DNA from: Deltaproteobacteria bacterium
GTDB taxonomy: Bacteria > Desulfobacterota > Dissulfuribacteria > Dissulfuribacterales > QOAL01
Direction: 5' to 3'
Assembly (NCBI GenBank): GCA_026992735.1
Contig: JALWYO010000131.1
Span: 1 to 33,044, forward strand
Length of the DNA: 33,044 bases
Position numbers and translations under genes: made by a program. The notes beneath the pieces were generated by a model that worked only from the letters and a program-made list of their open reading frames with translations, made no database searches and had not been told where the DNA came from. Of this stretch, positions 7,915-16,902 are shown in pieces (position 1 is the stretch's first letter; each line of letters begins with the position of its first letter).

Positions 7915-9218
7915 CCAGCCTGGAATTCCTCATAGTCTATCGCAAACCTGTTGCCCCTAATGCACGGCTCTATGGTTTCGTATTCTACGGGTCTTATCCT
8001 GCAAGCGATGCCCAGGGCTTCATGGAATATCTCTTCGGTTTTTCTTATCCAGCGGTGAAGCTGCGGGAGGCTGCCTGTGAATATGGCCTCATCAATGGCT
8101 ATCAGGACTTCTATCTTCGTAAGGTGTTTCCACTTGTGAAGCACCAGGAGAAATGGCAACTCATGTCCCATTGTCCTGTCTGCTATCAATCTTTGTACCT
8201 GATCCTTTGAAATCTTGATACCCCTGACAGTGATGAGATTGTCGCACCTGGCCTGCACCGGCATCATCCGCCATGTGGTTCTGCCACATACGCATGTCTT
8301 TCTGGTTATTGAGGTAATATCACCTGTTCGGAAGCGAATAAGGGGATTGGCTCTGGCCGTCAGGGTTGTAATTACCAGTTCGCCCTCACTGCCCTCTGGC
8401 ATGACATCACCTGTCCGGGGATCTACTATCTCAGGGATAACTTGATCCATGGCAATGTGCAGGCCGCATTTGCACTTGCATTCGTAGGCCATGGAAGGGC
8501 CGGATGCCTCGAATATGCCGTATGCAGCCCTGGTGTCCACGTCCAGTTCCCGCTCAAAGAGCATCCTGGCCTCACTGGTCAAGGTCTCACCGATGAAGAT
8601 AACTGTCTTGAGATTCAGTGCAGCCAGGGGCATGTTCTTTTCCCTGAATATCTGCATCAGGTGCATGCCATAGGAAGGGGTTGTAACCAGTACAGTCGTC
8701 TTGAAATCCACCATGATCCTGAGCCTGGTGAAAGCAGAGACAAAATCCGGCGGGATAACCAGGGCGCCGATATTTTCAGCTCCTTCTTTTATATCCTGAC
8801 CATGAAGGGCCATGCCTGGATCCAGGCATATCTGCACTATATCATCTGCGCTGACACCGGCATTACCCAGAAACCTGGCGGTGAGCTTGGTTCTCCTGTG
8901 GAGGTCCTGCACTGTAAGGCCGCATGCAACGGGGTTCACGTGCCCGCTTCTGAGTGCGTGTATCCGGACTATATCACGCAGGGGTACGGAAAAGAGGCCA
9001 TATGGATAGTTATCCGAGATATCGTCCCTGGTGGTAAAGGGCAGCCTGGATATGTCTTCTACAGAACCGATATCTTCCGGAGCTATTCCTGCCCTGTTCA
9101 TCCTCTCCCTGTAAAATGGCACCCTTGCAAATACCCTGTTCACCGTGCTTTGCAACAGTTCCGTGTGCCACTGCATCCACTGTTCAGGAGCCAGGTATTC
9201 AACACTGTCTTTTTGCAT
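7908..9218 (-). CDS. Phenylacetate-CoA ligase-like adenylate-forming protein with degenerate ATP loop
   Basis: Overall shape and many blocks match the PaaK branch of adenylate-forming enzymes: YGIFEASGPSMAYEC (233-247), GELVITTL (279-286), IRFRTGD (294-300) and RCDNLITVRGIKIS (324-337). However, the phosphate-binding loop normally reading SSGTTGKP reads ALRSGHVNP (88-96), and the C-terminal lysine-bearing segment normally like GKAxRVIDKR reads GNRFAIDYEE. Acyl-adenylate chemistry may therefore be weak, altered or lost. Five cysteines (C247, C249, C251, C309, C311) form a CxCxC plus CxC arrangement that could bind metal. It lies 8 bases after livF, a pairing common in anaerobes that import and activate aromatic or branched-chain acids. 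Its substrate cannot be assigned. Confidence 0.8.
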   Translation of the reverse strand: MQKDSVEYLAPEQWMQWHTELLQSTVNRVFARVPFYRERMNRAGIAPEDIGSVEDISRLPFTTRDDISDNYPYGLFSVPLRDIVRIHALRSGHVNPVACGLTVQDLHRRTKLTARFLGNAGVSADDIVQICLDPGMALHGQDIKEGAENIGALVIPPDFVSAFTRLRIMVDFKTTVLVTTPSYGMHLMQIFREKNMPLAALNLKTVIFIGETLTSEARMLFERELDVDTRAAYGIFEASGPSMAYECKCKCGLHIAMDQVIPEIVDPRTGDVMPEGSEGELVITTLTARANPLIRFRTGDITSITRKTCVCGRTTWRMMPVQARCDNLITVRGIKISKDQVQRLIADRTMGHELPFLLVLHKWKHLTKIEVLIAIDEAIFTGSLPQLHRWIRKTEEIFHEALGIACRIRPVEYETIEPCIRGNRFAIDYEEFQAGC

Positions 9219-9226
9219 CCCTGTAC

Positions 9227-9961
9227 CTACCTTTCCGAAATATCCCTGTAGTCTTTCCCAAGATATGCCCTTCTTATCTCGCTGTCCTCAGCAAGTTCAC
9301 TGGCAGGCCCCTGTATGGTAATACGGCCTGTCTCCAGGACATAGGCCCGGTGAGATATCTCCAGGGCCTTTCTTGCATTCTGCTCCACGAGGAGGATGGT
9401 TGTTCCTTTACTGTTGAGATCCACCACGGTCTTGATGATCACCTCCACCAGCTTTGGCGCAAGCCCCAGGGAGGGTTCGTCCAGCATAAGAAGCCTGGGT
9501 TTTGCCATCATTGCCCTGCCTATTGCCAGCATCTGCTGTTCGCCGCCACTTAATGTGCCGGCAGTCTGGTCCTGTCTCTCCCTGAGCCTTGGAAAAAGGC
9601 TGAAGACCTCGCCAATATCATCCTCTATTTCCTGTTCGGATGCCTTCTTCCTGGCAAAGGCCCCAAGCCTGAGATTTTCCATGACTGTCAGGGGTGAAAA
9701 TACCTGCCTGCCCTCTGGCGCATGCGCTATGCCCAGTGATACGATTTTGGCAGGCGATATGCCGTTGATTCTCTGCCCTTCAAAGATGATCTCACCTGAA
9801 ACAGGCGTTATAAGGCCGGATATGGAAACGAGAAGCGTTGTTTTGCCAGCACCGTTTGCCCCGATTATGGACACGATTTCTCCCTGATTTACATGAAGAG
9901 AGACATTCTTAAGCACATGGATGGGACCGTATCTGGTATTTAGATTTTTTACATGCAGCAT
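9227..9961 (-). CDS. livF: LivF-type branched-chain amino acid ABC transporter ATPase
   Basis: The 244-residue ATP-binding subunit has Walker A GANGAGKTT (34-42), the ABC signature LSGGEQQ (137-143) and Walker B LLMLDEPSLGL (157-167), and opens with the typical LHVKNLNTRYG. LivF proteins form a heterodimer with LivG beneath the LivH/LivM membrane pair and power uptake of leucine-type amino acids or related carboxylates delivered by a periplasmic binding protein. None of livG, livH, livM or a binding protein is in the window: the next gene upstream, 191 bases away, is an unrelated channel. The partners must be elsewhere, or this ATPase serves another system with the ligase-like protein that follows it. 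Confidence 0.88.
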   Translation of the reverse strand: MLHVKNLNTRYGPIHVLKNVSLHVNQGEIVSIIGANGAGKTTLLVSISGLITPVSGEIIFEGQRINGISPAKIVSLGIAHAPEGRQVFSPLTVMENLRLGAFARKKASEQEIEDDIGEVFSLFPRLRERQDQTAGTLSGGEQQMLAIGRAMMAKPRLLMLDEPSLGLAPKLVEVIIKTVVDLNSKGTTILLVEQNARKALEISHRAYVLETGRITIQGPASELAEDSEIRRAYLGKDYRDISER

Positions 9962-10152
9962 GTATAACCCGGCTCGCTTTCAACCCACACTATGCAGCAT
10001 CTGGGTTCAATGGTTGAGATATTCAGGTGCAATATTCCACAGGTTAGCCATTATTACCATAGTCCATACCGTGAAATTGCAGAAAAGGCCCACCCTCCAG
10101 GGAAGTGGAATATCCGGTTCACAATACAATCTGCACGGGTCAGGAAGCCGTT

Positions 10153-11817
10153 TCAGGCCTTGGCAGGCCCTCCCTCCTGCATTTCCTGTACCTTTAATGG
10201 CGATCCATCTTCAAGTCCTGCTGTCAATGATATCTTTGTTGGAGGAGCCAGCTTTATTCCTTCCTTTTCAAATGCCTGGAGGATGGCAGAGTTTACCTTT
10301 TGGCTGAACTCTAAAAACTCCCAGTACTCTGGAGGGTGATACCAGTAAAACATCACGATATTTATTGCATCGGGCCTGATCTTGTCAAAATAGACCCTTG
10401 GCGGGTAATTTTCAGACATGCCCTGGTGATTTTCGAGAATCTGTCTGACAATGGAAACAGCGGTTTCAATCTTTTCGGGAGGTGTATCAAGGGCAAGCCG
10501 GATATCCTGTTTTCTCCTGATGAACGGGCGTCTGCCTATGTTTTCCACTGCGCTTCTTTCCATTTCATCGTTGGGTATGCTGGTCAGATGGCCGGTCAAA
10601 AGCCTGATGGAAGTGGAGCGCAGACCGATTCCTTCAACCTCCCCGTCATAGCCGTTTACTACTATCCTTTCCCCGACCCTGTAAGGCCTGTCAGCCAGGA
10701 TCATCACCGTTCCAAGGAGATTTTTAAGCACGCCCTGGGCTGCAAGGGCTACTGCCAGACCTCCAACTCCAAGGCCTGCAAGCAGGGCGCTGACCCTGTA
10801 GCCCATGTTGTCGAGCCATAGAAGCAGTGCAAAGGTGATCAGGGAAATCCTTAATATGGTTCTGAGAGGTTTCAAAAGGACCGTGCTGCTCTGCCTGCCG
10901 TCACGCTCCAGCCGGCTGGACCAGAATTCAAAGAGGAGATCAACGGCCCGGATACCCGCCCAGCAAAGGGCCAGGATAAAAAGGGTGCCGGCATTTATGA
11001 GGTCCCTTATCTCAGCAGAAGGCATGAGAAACTCTGCAATGAAGCGTCCGGACAGGACCCACGCCAGGATTCGGACAGGCCCCTTGATGAAACGGCTCAT
11101 TCTTTCGGCCATGGCAGTGCTGTTTCTTTTCTGCACGATAACGGCAGCAAGCCATGACGGTATCCAGATCAGCAGGTAAGATATCAGTAAAAGCACCAGG
11201 TAGGCGCACCACTGCCACAACTGCCAGCCCAAAAACTGGATATCAGGGAAATAGCTGCTGATTTTTGTCTCAAGAGGCCGATAGCCAAAATATTTGTAAA
11301 GCAGGGGAATCTGGGCAACTGTCTTGTTTGAAAATTTCCATATCTTCATCCCCCCTTTCTCAGACACCCTGCGAAGCATAATATTCACTGTGCCTTTTGG
11401 CGTATGGATACGGCCAATTTGTTCCAGGTATTTGGGCAGCCCGTCATCCAGGCGTCCATCGTGGGTATCGCTGAGAGTAGCGGGATCAACAGCCCCTGAA
11501 CGGTCAAGGATTATCTTCAGCTTCCTTGCAAGTTCTTCCCTGGGTATCTTTTTTACCTTTGGCGGCAGATACCTCAGGTCCAGGAAGGCAGACGCCTTTT
11601 TGAAATCACCCTCTCCGGCATATTTAATAAAGGTTTCCACTGAAGACCTGGGTGTTTCTCCTGGAAGCCTCGCAATTTTTGCATGCCCATCATCCGGTAT
11701 GCTCGCCTGCACAGAGCTGGCGGCCTGCCCTGCAAGGCAAAGATCGAGATGCAGGGGAATCAGGAACAGGGAAACCACAATGACAAGAGATATATTGAAT
11801 TTAGGTGAAACTCGCAT
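10153..11817 (-). CDS. MscS-family mechanosensitive channel with periplasmic N-terminal domain
   Basis: Small-conductance mechanosensitive channels open under membrane tension and release solutes on osmotic downshock. This 554-residue protein is about twice the size of E. coli MscS. It has a signal sequence (about 1-30), a periplasmic domain (about 57-170), several membrane segments (about 200-340), and the pore helix with its Gly/Ala-rich face LLAGLGVGGLAVALAAQG (345-362). The beta domain follows (VLKNLLGTVMILADRPYRVGE, about 363-383) and then the alpha/beta vestibule. The enlarged periplasmic part is typical of MscK/YnaI-like variants. It follows the UPF0280 gene with a 56-base gap. The 191 bases after it hold no gene or clear terminator. 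Confidence 0.88.
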   Translation of the reverse strand: MRVSPKFNISLVIVVSLFLIPLHLDLCLAGQAASSVQASIPDDGHAKIARLPGETPRSSVETFIKYAGEGDFKKASAFLDLRYLPPKVKKIPREELARKLKIILDRSGAVDPATLSDTHDGRLDDGLPKYLEQIGRIHTPKGTVNIMLRRVSEKGGMKIWKFSNKTVAQIPLLYKYFGYRPLETKISSYFPDIQFLGWQLWQWCAYLVLLLISYLLIWIPSWLAAVIVQKRNSTAMAERMSRFIKGPVRILAWVLSGRFIAEFLMPSAEIRDLINAGTLFILALCWAGIRAVDLLFEFWSSRLERDGRQSSTVLLKPLRTILRISLITFALLLWLDNMGYRVSALLAGLGVGGLAVALAAQGVLKNLLGTVMILADRPYRVGERIVVNGYDGEVEGIGLRSTSIRLLTGHLTSIPNDEMERSAVENIGRRPFIRRKQDIRLALDTPPEKIETAVSIVRQILENHQGMSENYPPRVYFDKIRPDAINIVMFYWYHPPEYWEFLEFSQKVNSAILQAFEKEGIKLAPPTKISLTAGLEDGSPLKVQEMQEGGPAKA

Positions 11818-11873
11818 ATATTGTGCCTTATAAAGAGGGTTTTTCTATATATGGTGTCCAGTCAACTCTTACA

Positions 11874-12605
11874 TTAAAGAGGTACCAGCTCTATGTTTCC
11901 CCATGCCCCTATCTGTTCCCCCTTTATAACAACCCCTCCTATTATGCCGGGGAACTCGCTGAGCCTGGCGACCGCACGGGATACGTCTTTTCTGGAATTG
12001 ACCATGTTTCCTACCGCAGTTGCAACTGCATCCGCCAGTGCACCGTCCTCGCAAAGGACCGTAACAGCATCAGCACTGCCAAAGCTGGTGGAATGACCTA
12101 CTGTACCGGAAGATGTACAAATTGACATAAACCCGGAATCAGATGGGGCGCACCTAACACCTATCTTGCCAGTAAACAGGGATTTTCCAGCCCAGATAGC
12201 CGCTGTCACGGGTTCAGTGGCCCTGAAGCAGGTGTCACCGCCGTTTTCAACTATTATTTCTCCGTCAAGGATCAATGCAGCCTTTTCACATACGAACCTG
12301 GCAATCGCACCGGCCACTGCTGCCATGGGGCCTGTGCCCGCTACCTGGCCTGCATGCAGCATCCAGTTTACAGGCGGTGGTGCAAAAAGGTCTTCCGGCA
12401 GGGGGAAATAGGATTCAAGAAAACCGGCATGGGACCTGGCATAGGATTCTATGGAAGTCCTTGCCTCTATGACCCATGCTGACACGAGAGAAGATATATC
12501 CTCGGCTGCCTGAACAAAGAGATCGGTTTCCAGGTGCTTTACCTTGAAGGAACAGAGTCCTTGCCTCTTCATAAAGGACCTGTATGTGCGTCTCTCTCCC
12601 GCCAT
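11874..12605 (-). CDS. UPF0280 family protein (ApbE-like fold)
   Basis: The family is defined mainly by conservation in methanogens and sulfate reducers, and its biochemical role is not established. Its fold is related to ApbE flavin transferases. Signature blocks seen here are AGTGPMAAVAGAIA, ILDGEIIVENGGD, CTSSGTVGHSTSFGSADAVTV and ALADAVATAVGN, all in family order. With the ATG at 12605 the protein has 243 residues and begins close to the family's usual N-terminus (an RxYR motif, then ETDLFVQA). A GTG at 12665 in frame would add 20 unconserved residues, and neither start has a clear ribosome binding site. It lies downstream of gpsA and is probably co-transcribed with it. Confidence 0.82.
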   Translation of the reverse strand: MAGERRTYRSFMKRQGLCSFKVKHLETDLFVQAAEDISSLVSAWVIEARTSIESYARSHAGFLESYFPLPEDLFAPPPVNWMLHAGQVAGTGPMAAVAGAIARFVCEKAALILDGEIIVENGGDTCFRATEPVTAAIWAGKSLFTGKIGVRCAPSDSGFMSICTSSGTVGHSTSFGSADAVTVLCEDGALADAVATAVGNMVNSRKDVSRAVARLSEFPGIIGGVVIKGEQIGAWGNIELVPL

Positions 12606-12695
12606 GATCAAGCAGTCAGCAAAACAAGCTGCCTCCAGCGAATTATGCCCGTGGACTGGCTGCACGCATCCGGCAGCAAGCGGTTAAAGTTACTC

Positions 12696-13709
12696 TTACA
12701 GAACCCCGTACAGTTCAGGCCTGGGCGGCCTGTCCAGCAGGGAGCGCACCGCGTCTTTCGGATCTACCCCTTTGTAAATTACCTTGTACACCTCGGCAGT
12801 AATAGGCATTTCTACCCCGTGCTTTTCAGAAAGGCTGTAGAGAGAGCGGGAGGTACGCACACCCTCAGCCACCTGGGTCATAGAATTTAATATCTCGTCC
12901 ATGGACATGCCCTTTCCAAGGTTCAAGCCAACCTGCCTGTTGCGGCTCAGATCCCCGGTGCATGTCAGCACCAGGTCGCCAAGACCGGCCAAACCTGCAA
13001 ATGTAAGAGGGTTTGCCCCCAGCTTGATACCCAGTCTGGACATCTCCGCAAGCCCCCTGGTAATAAGGGCAGCCCTGGTATTTGTGCCAAAACCCAGACC
13101 GTCGGATATGCCTGCTGCAACGGCCATTACGTTCTTTACCGCACCGCCAAGCTGCACGCCAGTGACATCCAAACTGCTGTAAACCCTGAAGTAATCGGTG
13201 CTGAACAAGCTGGTCAGAGCCTTTGCAGTCTCTTCATTGAATGCGGCAATGGTGACGGCAGTGGGCATCCTGGCAGCGACCTCCTTTGCAAAACTCGGCC
13301 CGGAAAGCACTGCAAACTGGTAATTGCCATTGCCATGTATGACCTCTGACAGCACCTCGGTCATGGTCATCAATGTGTCATTCTCTATGCCCTTGGCTGC
13401 AGAGATCAAGATCCGGCTGCCATCAATAATCTCTGCCACCATGGAGGCAGTCTCGCGCATTCCATGCGATGGCACAGCAAACAGGACCATCTCTCTGCCG
13501 TTAAGGGCCCTTCCAAGATCACTTGTTACATCCAGTGAGCCTGGCAGGTCAAAGCCTGACAGATATAAACTGTTTTCCTTCTCGGTCTTCAGGCGCAGGG
13601 CTGTTTCCCTGTTGCGCGCCCACAGGCTCGTATCTATGCCTTTGTATGCCAGGAGCCTTGCAAGGGCGGTGCCCCAGCTTCCGGCCCCCAGAACTGCTAC
13701 GCCTTTCAT
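12696..13709 (-). CDS. gpsA: Glycerol-3-phosphate dehydrogenase [NAD(P)+]
   Basis: GpsA reduces dihydroxyacetone phosphate to sn-glycerol 3-phosphate, the backbone for phospholipid synthesis, in the cytosol. The 337-residue protein has the nucleotide-binding motif GAGSWGTA (8-15), the [10 protein letters not shown] block with the Lys that contacts substrate, and the conserved [19 protein letters not shown] stretch containing the catalytic lysine. Its start overlaps the gyrA stop by four bases (ATGA), so translation is likely coupled. Length and motifs are all ordinary for the family. Overlap with the DNA gyrase gene implies shared expression but no known functional link. Confidence 0.96.
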   Translation of the reverse strand: MKGVAVLGAGSWGTALARLLAYKGIDTSLWARNRETALRLKTEKENSLYLSGFDLPGSLDVTSDLGRALNGREMVLFAVPSHGMRETASMVAEIIDGSRILISAAKGIENDTLMTMTEVLSEVIHGNGNYQFAVLSGPSFAKEVAARMPTAVTIAAFNEETAKALTSLFSTDYFRVYSSLDVTGVQLGGAVKNVMAVAAGISDGLGFGTNTRAALITRGLAEMSRLGIKLGANPLTFAGLAGLGDLVLTCTGDLSRNRQVGLNLGKGMSMDEILNSMTQVAEGVRTSRSLYSLSEKHGVEMPITAEVYKVIYKGVDPKDAVRSLLDRPPRPELYGVL

Positions 13710-16165
13710 TGCTGTTCGCTGGAAGCCAGTTTGGCAATGGCTGCCAAATGGTCTCCCTCCTTGATGCGTATGAGTTTCACACCCTGGGTGGACCTGCCTA
13801 TTATCCTGATATCCTTGACGCTCATGCGGATTATATTGCCGCTGGCAGCCACCAGCATAATCTCGTCGTTTTCATAGACCAGCTCGACACCTACCACACT
13901 GCCCACTCTCTCGGTGACCTTTATGTTGATAACGCCCTTGCCTCCCCTGGACTGTACCCGGTAGTCAGGGATGGCAGTGCGCTTGCCATAGCCCTTCTCG
14001 GTTACGGTCAGCAGGGTTCCGTCCTCATCAGAGATGATCACCATTGCCACCATCTCGTCATCCCCTGCCAGGTTTATGCCCTTGACGCCTGCCGCAGTCC
14101 TGCCCATGGCCCGGACATCGGTCTCCTTGAACCTTATGCTCTTGCCATTCCTGGTCGCCAGAAAAATATGGGCCTTGCCATCAGTAAGAGCGGCAGTCAC
14201 AAGCTCGTCTTTTTCTTTTATCCCGGCTGCAATAATCCCCTTGGGCCTGGGATGTGAAAAATCTGTAAGGCGGGTCTTTTTCACTATTCCCTTTTTCGTG
14301 GCCATTACAACGAACTTTTCCGGATCGAACTCACGTACCGGCACCACTGCCGCTATGCACTCATTGGCCTTTCTGTCTATGGGCAGAAGGTTGATAAGCG
14401 CCTTGCCCCTGGATGTCCTGGCTGCCTCCGGAATCTCGTGCACCCTGAGCCAGTACAGCCTGCCGGTATTGCTAAAGCACAGAAAGTAGTCGTGCGTTGA
14501 TGCCACGAACAGCTTTTCCACAAAATCATCCTGGTGCTTGCTGGGAAGCCCGGTAACCCCCTTGCCTCCCCTCTTCTGGCTCCTGTAAAGACTAAGGGGA
14601 TTCCGCTTTATATAACCCCTGTGGGACAGGGTGACTACCATGTCTTCCTCTGCAATGAGATCCTCGATCCTGATTTCCTTCGGCTCTGCAATAAGCTCTG
14701 TTCTTCGAGGTATGGCGTACTCATCCCTTATCTCCATGAGCTCGCCTTCCACGATATCCAGGACCTTCTGCTCGCTGGCCAGGATTTCCTTGTATTCCCT
14801 TATCTCCTGGAGGACTTTCTCGTATTCCTCCAGGATCTTTTCCAGTTCCAGCCCCGTGAGCCGCTGGAGCTTCATGTCCAGGATGGCCTGGGCCTGCACC
14901 CTGGAGAGGCCAAACTTGTCCATGAGCCCTTCCCTGGCCTCGGCAGGGGTTCTGGATGCACGGATAAGGGCCACTACCTCGTCCAGGTTGTCTATGGCTA
15001 TCTTGAGGCCCTCGAGTATGTGGGCCCGCTCCTCTGCCTTCCTGAGCAGGTAGGTTGTCCGCCTGATGACCACGGTCTTCCTGTGCTCCAGGAAATGGGA
15101 AAGCATCTCCTTCAGGTTCAGGAGCTCCGGCTTGCCGTTTACTATGGCAAGGAGGATGATGCCAAAGCTGCTCTCCATGGCGGTGTGCTTGTAGAGGTGG
15201 TTCAGGACAACCTGGGCCACGCCGTCTTTCTTGAGTTCAATGACTATCCTCATGCCGCGCCTGTCAGACTCGTCCCTGACAGAATGAACACCATCGACTT
15301 TCTTATCCTTGATAAGAAGGGCTATCTTCTCAACCAGACGCGCCTTGTTTACCTGGTATGGTATCTCGGTAATGATAATCTGTTCCTTGTGACCCCGGGC
15401 TATCTGCTCTACTGTAGCCCTGGCCCTCATCTTGACTATTCCCCTGCCTGTCTCGTAGGCCTCCTTTATACCCCGCTTGCCACATATATAACCGCCGGTA
15501 GGAAAGTCAGGCCCATGGATGTATCCCATGAGATCCGCCACTGTAATATTGGGATCTTTTATCATGGCAACCAGGGCATCTATGACCTCGCCGAGGTTGT
15601 GCGGAGGAATATTTGTAGCCATGCCCACTGCTATGCCGGAAGAGCCGTTTATCAGCAGGTTCGGTATCTTGGACGGGAAGACCGAGGGTTCCACGAGTGA
15701 ATTGTCATAGTTGGGAACAAAGTCCACTGTCTCCTTGTCCAGGTCCTGGAGCAGCTCGTGGGCCAGCTTGGTCAGCCTTATCTCTGTATAACGCATTGCA
15801 GCAGGCGCATCGCCGTCCACAGAGCCGAAATTACCCTGGCCGTCCACAAGCGGGTACCCCATGGAAAAATCCTGGGCCATCCTTACTATGGCATCGTAGA
15901 CTGCAGTATCGCCATGAGGGTGATATTTACCTATTACATCGCCGACTATGCGTGCAGACTTCTTGTATGGCTTGTTATAGTCGTTCCGGAGCTCGTGCAT
16001 GGCATACAATATACGCCTGTGCACAGGCTTGAGACCGTCCCGCACATCAGGCAGGGCACGGCCTATGATGACGCTCATGGCATAGTCCAGGTAGGAACGC
16101 TTCAGTTCCGTGGATATGTCACAGACGTCAACCTTTTCTCCAAATAGATTCTGCTGTTCCGGCAT
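13706..16165 (-). CDS. gyrA: DNA gyrase subunit A
   Basis: GyrA is the DNA-cleaving and rejoining subunit of gyrase, which introduces negative supercoils using ATP bound by GyrB. The 819-residue protein has the winged-helix region [16 protein letters not shown] (41-56), the catalytic tyrosine Y126 in AAMRYTEIR, and a C-terminal beta-pinwheel with a GyrA-box-like QKRGGKG that distinguishes it from ParC. In the quinolone-determining region the position equivalent to E. coli Ser83 is Thr (T87) and the Asp87 equivalent is kept (D91). An AGGAG ribosome binding site lies at 16174-16178, eight bases before the ATG. gyrB is not in the window. gyrA appears to head a transcript continuing into gpsA. 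Confidence 0.97.
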   Translation of the reverse strand: MPEQQNLFGEKVDVCDISTELKRSYLDYAMSVIIGRALPDVRDGLKPVHRRILYAMHELRNDYNKPYKKSARIVGDVIGKYHPHGDTAVYDAIVRMAQDFSMGYPLVDGQGNFGSVDGDAPAAMRYTEIRLTKLAHELLQDLDKETVDFVPNYDNSLVEPSVFPSKIPNLLINGSSGIAVGMATNIPPHNLGEVIDALVAMIKDPNITVADLMGYIHGPDFPTGGYICGKRGIKEAYETGRGIVKMRARATVEQIARGHKEQIIITEIPYQVNKARLVEKIALLIKDKKVDGVHSVRDESDRRGMRIVIELKKDGVAQVVLNHLYKHTAMESSFGIILLAIVNGKPELLNLKEMLSHFLEHRKTVVIRRTTYLLRKAEERAHILEGLKIAIDNLDEVVALIRASRTPAEAREGLMDKFGLSRVQAQAILDMKLQRLTGLELEKILEEYEKVLQEIREYKEILASEQKVLDIVEGELMEIRDEYAIPRRTELIAEPKEIRIEDLIAEEDMVVTLSHRGYIKRNPLSLYRSQKRGGKGVTGLPSKHQDDFVEKLFVASTHDYFLCFSNTGRLYWLRVHEIPEAARTSRGKALINLLPIDRKANECIAAVVPVREFDPEKFVVMATKKGIVKKTRLTDFSHPRPKGIIAAGIKEKDELVTAALTDGKAHIFLATRNGKSIRFKETDVRAMGRTAAGVKGINLAGDDEMVAMVIISDEDGTLLTVTEKGYGKRTAIPDYRVQSRGGKGVINIKVTERVGSVVGVELVYENDEIMLVAASGNIIRMSVKDIRIIGRSTQGVKLIRIKEGDHLAAIAKLASSEQQ

Positions 16166-16195
16166 TCAATAAACTCCTGTTATGGTATCGGTATA

Positions 16196-16245
16196 TCTGC
16201 TCACAGAATAGCACCTTTACTGCGTTGCAGGCAGAGTTGCATACA
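16196..16245. repeat. Possible degenerate half-copy of the 20727-20835 palindrome
   Basis: From TCACAGAATAGCACC onward (16201) this stretch can be aligned by eye, without gaps, with the left arm of the large palindrome beginning at 20735. About 25 of 34 positions match, including CACAGA, a shared CAC and CTGNGTTG. No right arm is visible, so it may be a decayed copy or a chance match. It lies in the gyrA leader. Confidence 0.25.
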
Positions 16246-16278
16246 AAAAATACGGCTGGGTGCCATTTAGGACTGCAG

Positions 16279-16298
16279 ATTATATTCTACAATATAAT
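16279..16298 (-). promoter_or_regulatory. Candidate gyrA -10 region embedded in an AT-rich palindrome
   Basis: On the minus strand TATAAT occurs at 16284-16279, about 115 bases before the gyrA start. It lies inside a perfect 8-bp inverted repeat, ATTATATT (16279-16286) and AATATAAT (16291-16298), with a 4-base loop. There is no good -35 hexamer at normal spacing. The palindrome could be an operator or an AT-rich melting site. The rest of 16166-16367 contains no gene. Confidence 0.3.
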
Positions 16299-16367
16299 TC
16301 AAACAGTTACAAATTGGTGGGTTATATCAGGCATAATCAAGTTGACCTGTGATGGGTAATATATCGG

Positions 16368-16808
16368 TTATTTCAGTGAGGCCCCTGTTGTGGTCATGGT
16401 AAAACGGCAATGCTTGATACCCTTCAAGGCCTTCAGCTTGTAGGCTACACCCCGCAACACACTGGGCTTACCCCTGACTATGGCTACTTCCAGACAATTA
16501 TTGTGGTCAAGATGCACGTGCTGAGAGGCTATGACAGAATGCGAAAACTCGTGCTGAATACGGATGATAGAATCCAGCAGTTCCCTCTTGTGATGATCAA
16601 ATACATACGTGATCGTGCCTATTACTTCCTGATCTTCACCCTCCTTCTCCCATTCCTGTTCTACCAGCTTTTCCCGTATAAGATCCCTTATGGCCTCAGA
16701 GCGGTTCCTGTATGACCGGATCTTGATATAGCTGTCAAATGCCGAGAGCAATGAGGCGGGGATGGAGACCCCGAATCTGAATACATTTTCCCTGTTGTCC
16801 TTTTTCAT
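16368..16808 (-). CDS. nikR: Nickel-responsive transcriptional regulator NikR
   Basis: NikR is a tetrameric repressor with an N-terminal ribbon-helix-helix DNA-binding domain and a C-terminal ACT-like nickel-binding domain. The 146-residue protein begins with the RHH strand (FRFGVSIPASLLSAFD, 10-25). The four high-affinity nickel ligands of the E. coli protein (H76, H87, H89, C95) are all present, shifted by ten: H86, H97, H99 and C105, in HVHLDHNNC. The regulator should therefore sense nickel. No nickel transporter or hydrogenase gene is beside it. It follows ychF after 81 bases that contain an imperfect inverted repeat. The ribosome binding site is weak. Confidence 0.94.
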   Translation of the reverse strand: MKKDNRENVFRFGVSIPASLLSAFDSYIKIRSYRNRSEAIRDLIREKLVEQEWEKEGEDQEVIGTITYVFDHHKRELLDSIIRIQHEFSHSVIASQHVHLDHNNCLEVAIVRGKPSVLRGVAYKLKALKGIKHCRFTMTTTGASLK

Positions 16809-16855
16809 ACCACGAAATCGCCCGACGAATTTTTAATCTGGCTGTGCCTGGATGG

Positions 16856-16902
16856 TTCAATGTTCTGACAGGCGTAATGTCACGATAAATCAGACATTGA
16901 AT
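16856..16902. repeat. Imperfect inverted repeat between ychF and nikR
   Basis: TTCAATGTTCTGA (16856-16868) and TCAGACATTGAA (16891-16902) are reverse complements apart from one extra T. A smaller dyad, TGACA-N7-TGTCA (16866-16882), is nested inside. It spans the end of ychF and the nikR leader. It could be an attenuating hairpin or an operator, but it does not match the GTATGA-N16-TCATAC NikR site known from E. coli, and no T-run follows on the minus strand. Confidence 0.35.

Noticed and set aside
8442-9251. A 269-codon plus-strand open frame
   Set aside because: Antisense to the PaaK-like gene, no motif, atypical residue make-up.
14534-15700. A 388-codon plus-strand open frame
   Set aside because: It is wholly antisense to gyrA, whose motifs are unmistakable, and has no ribosome binding site or family signature.
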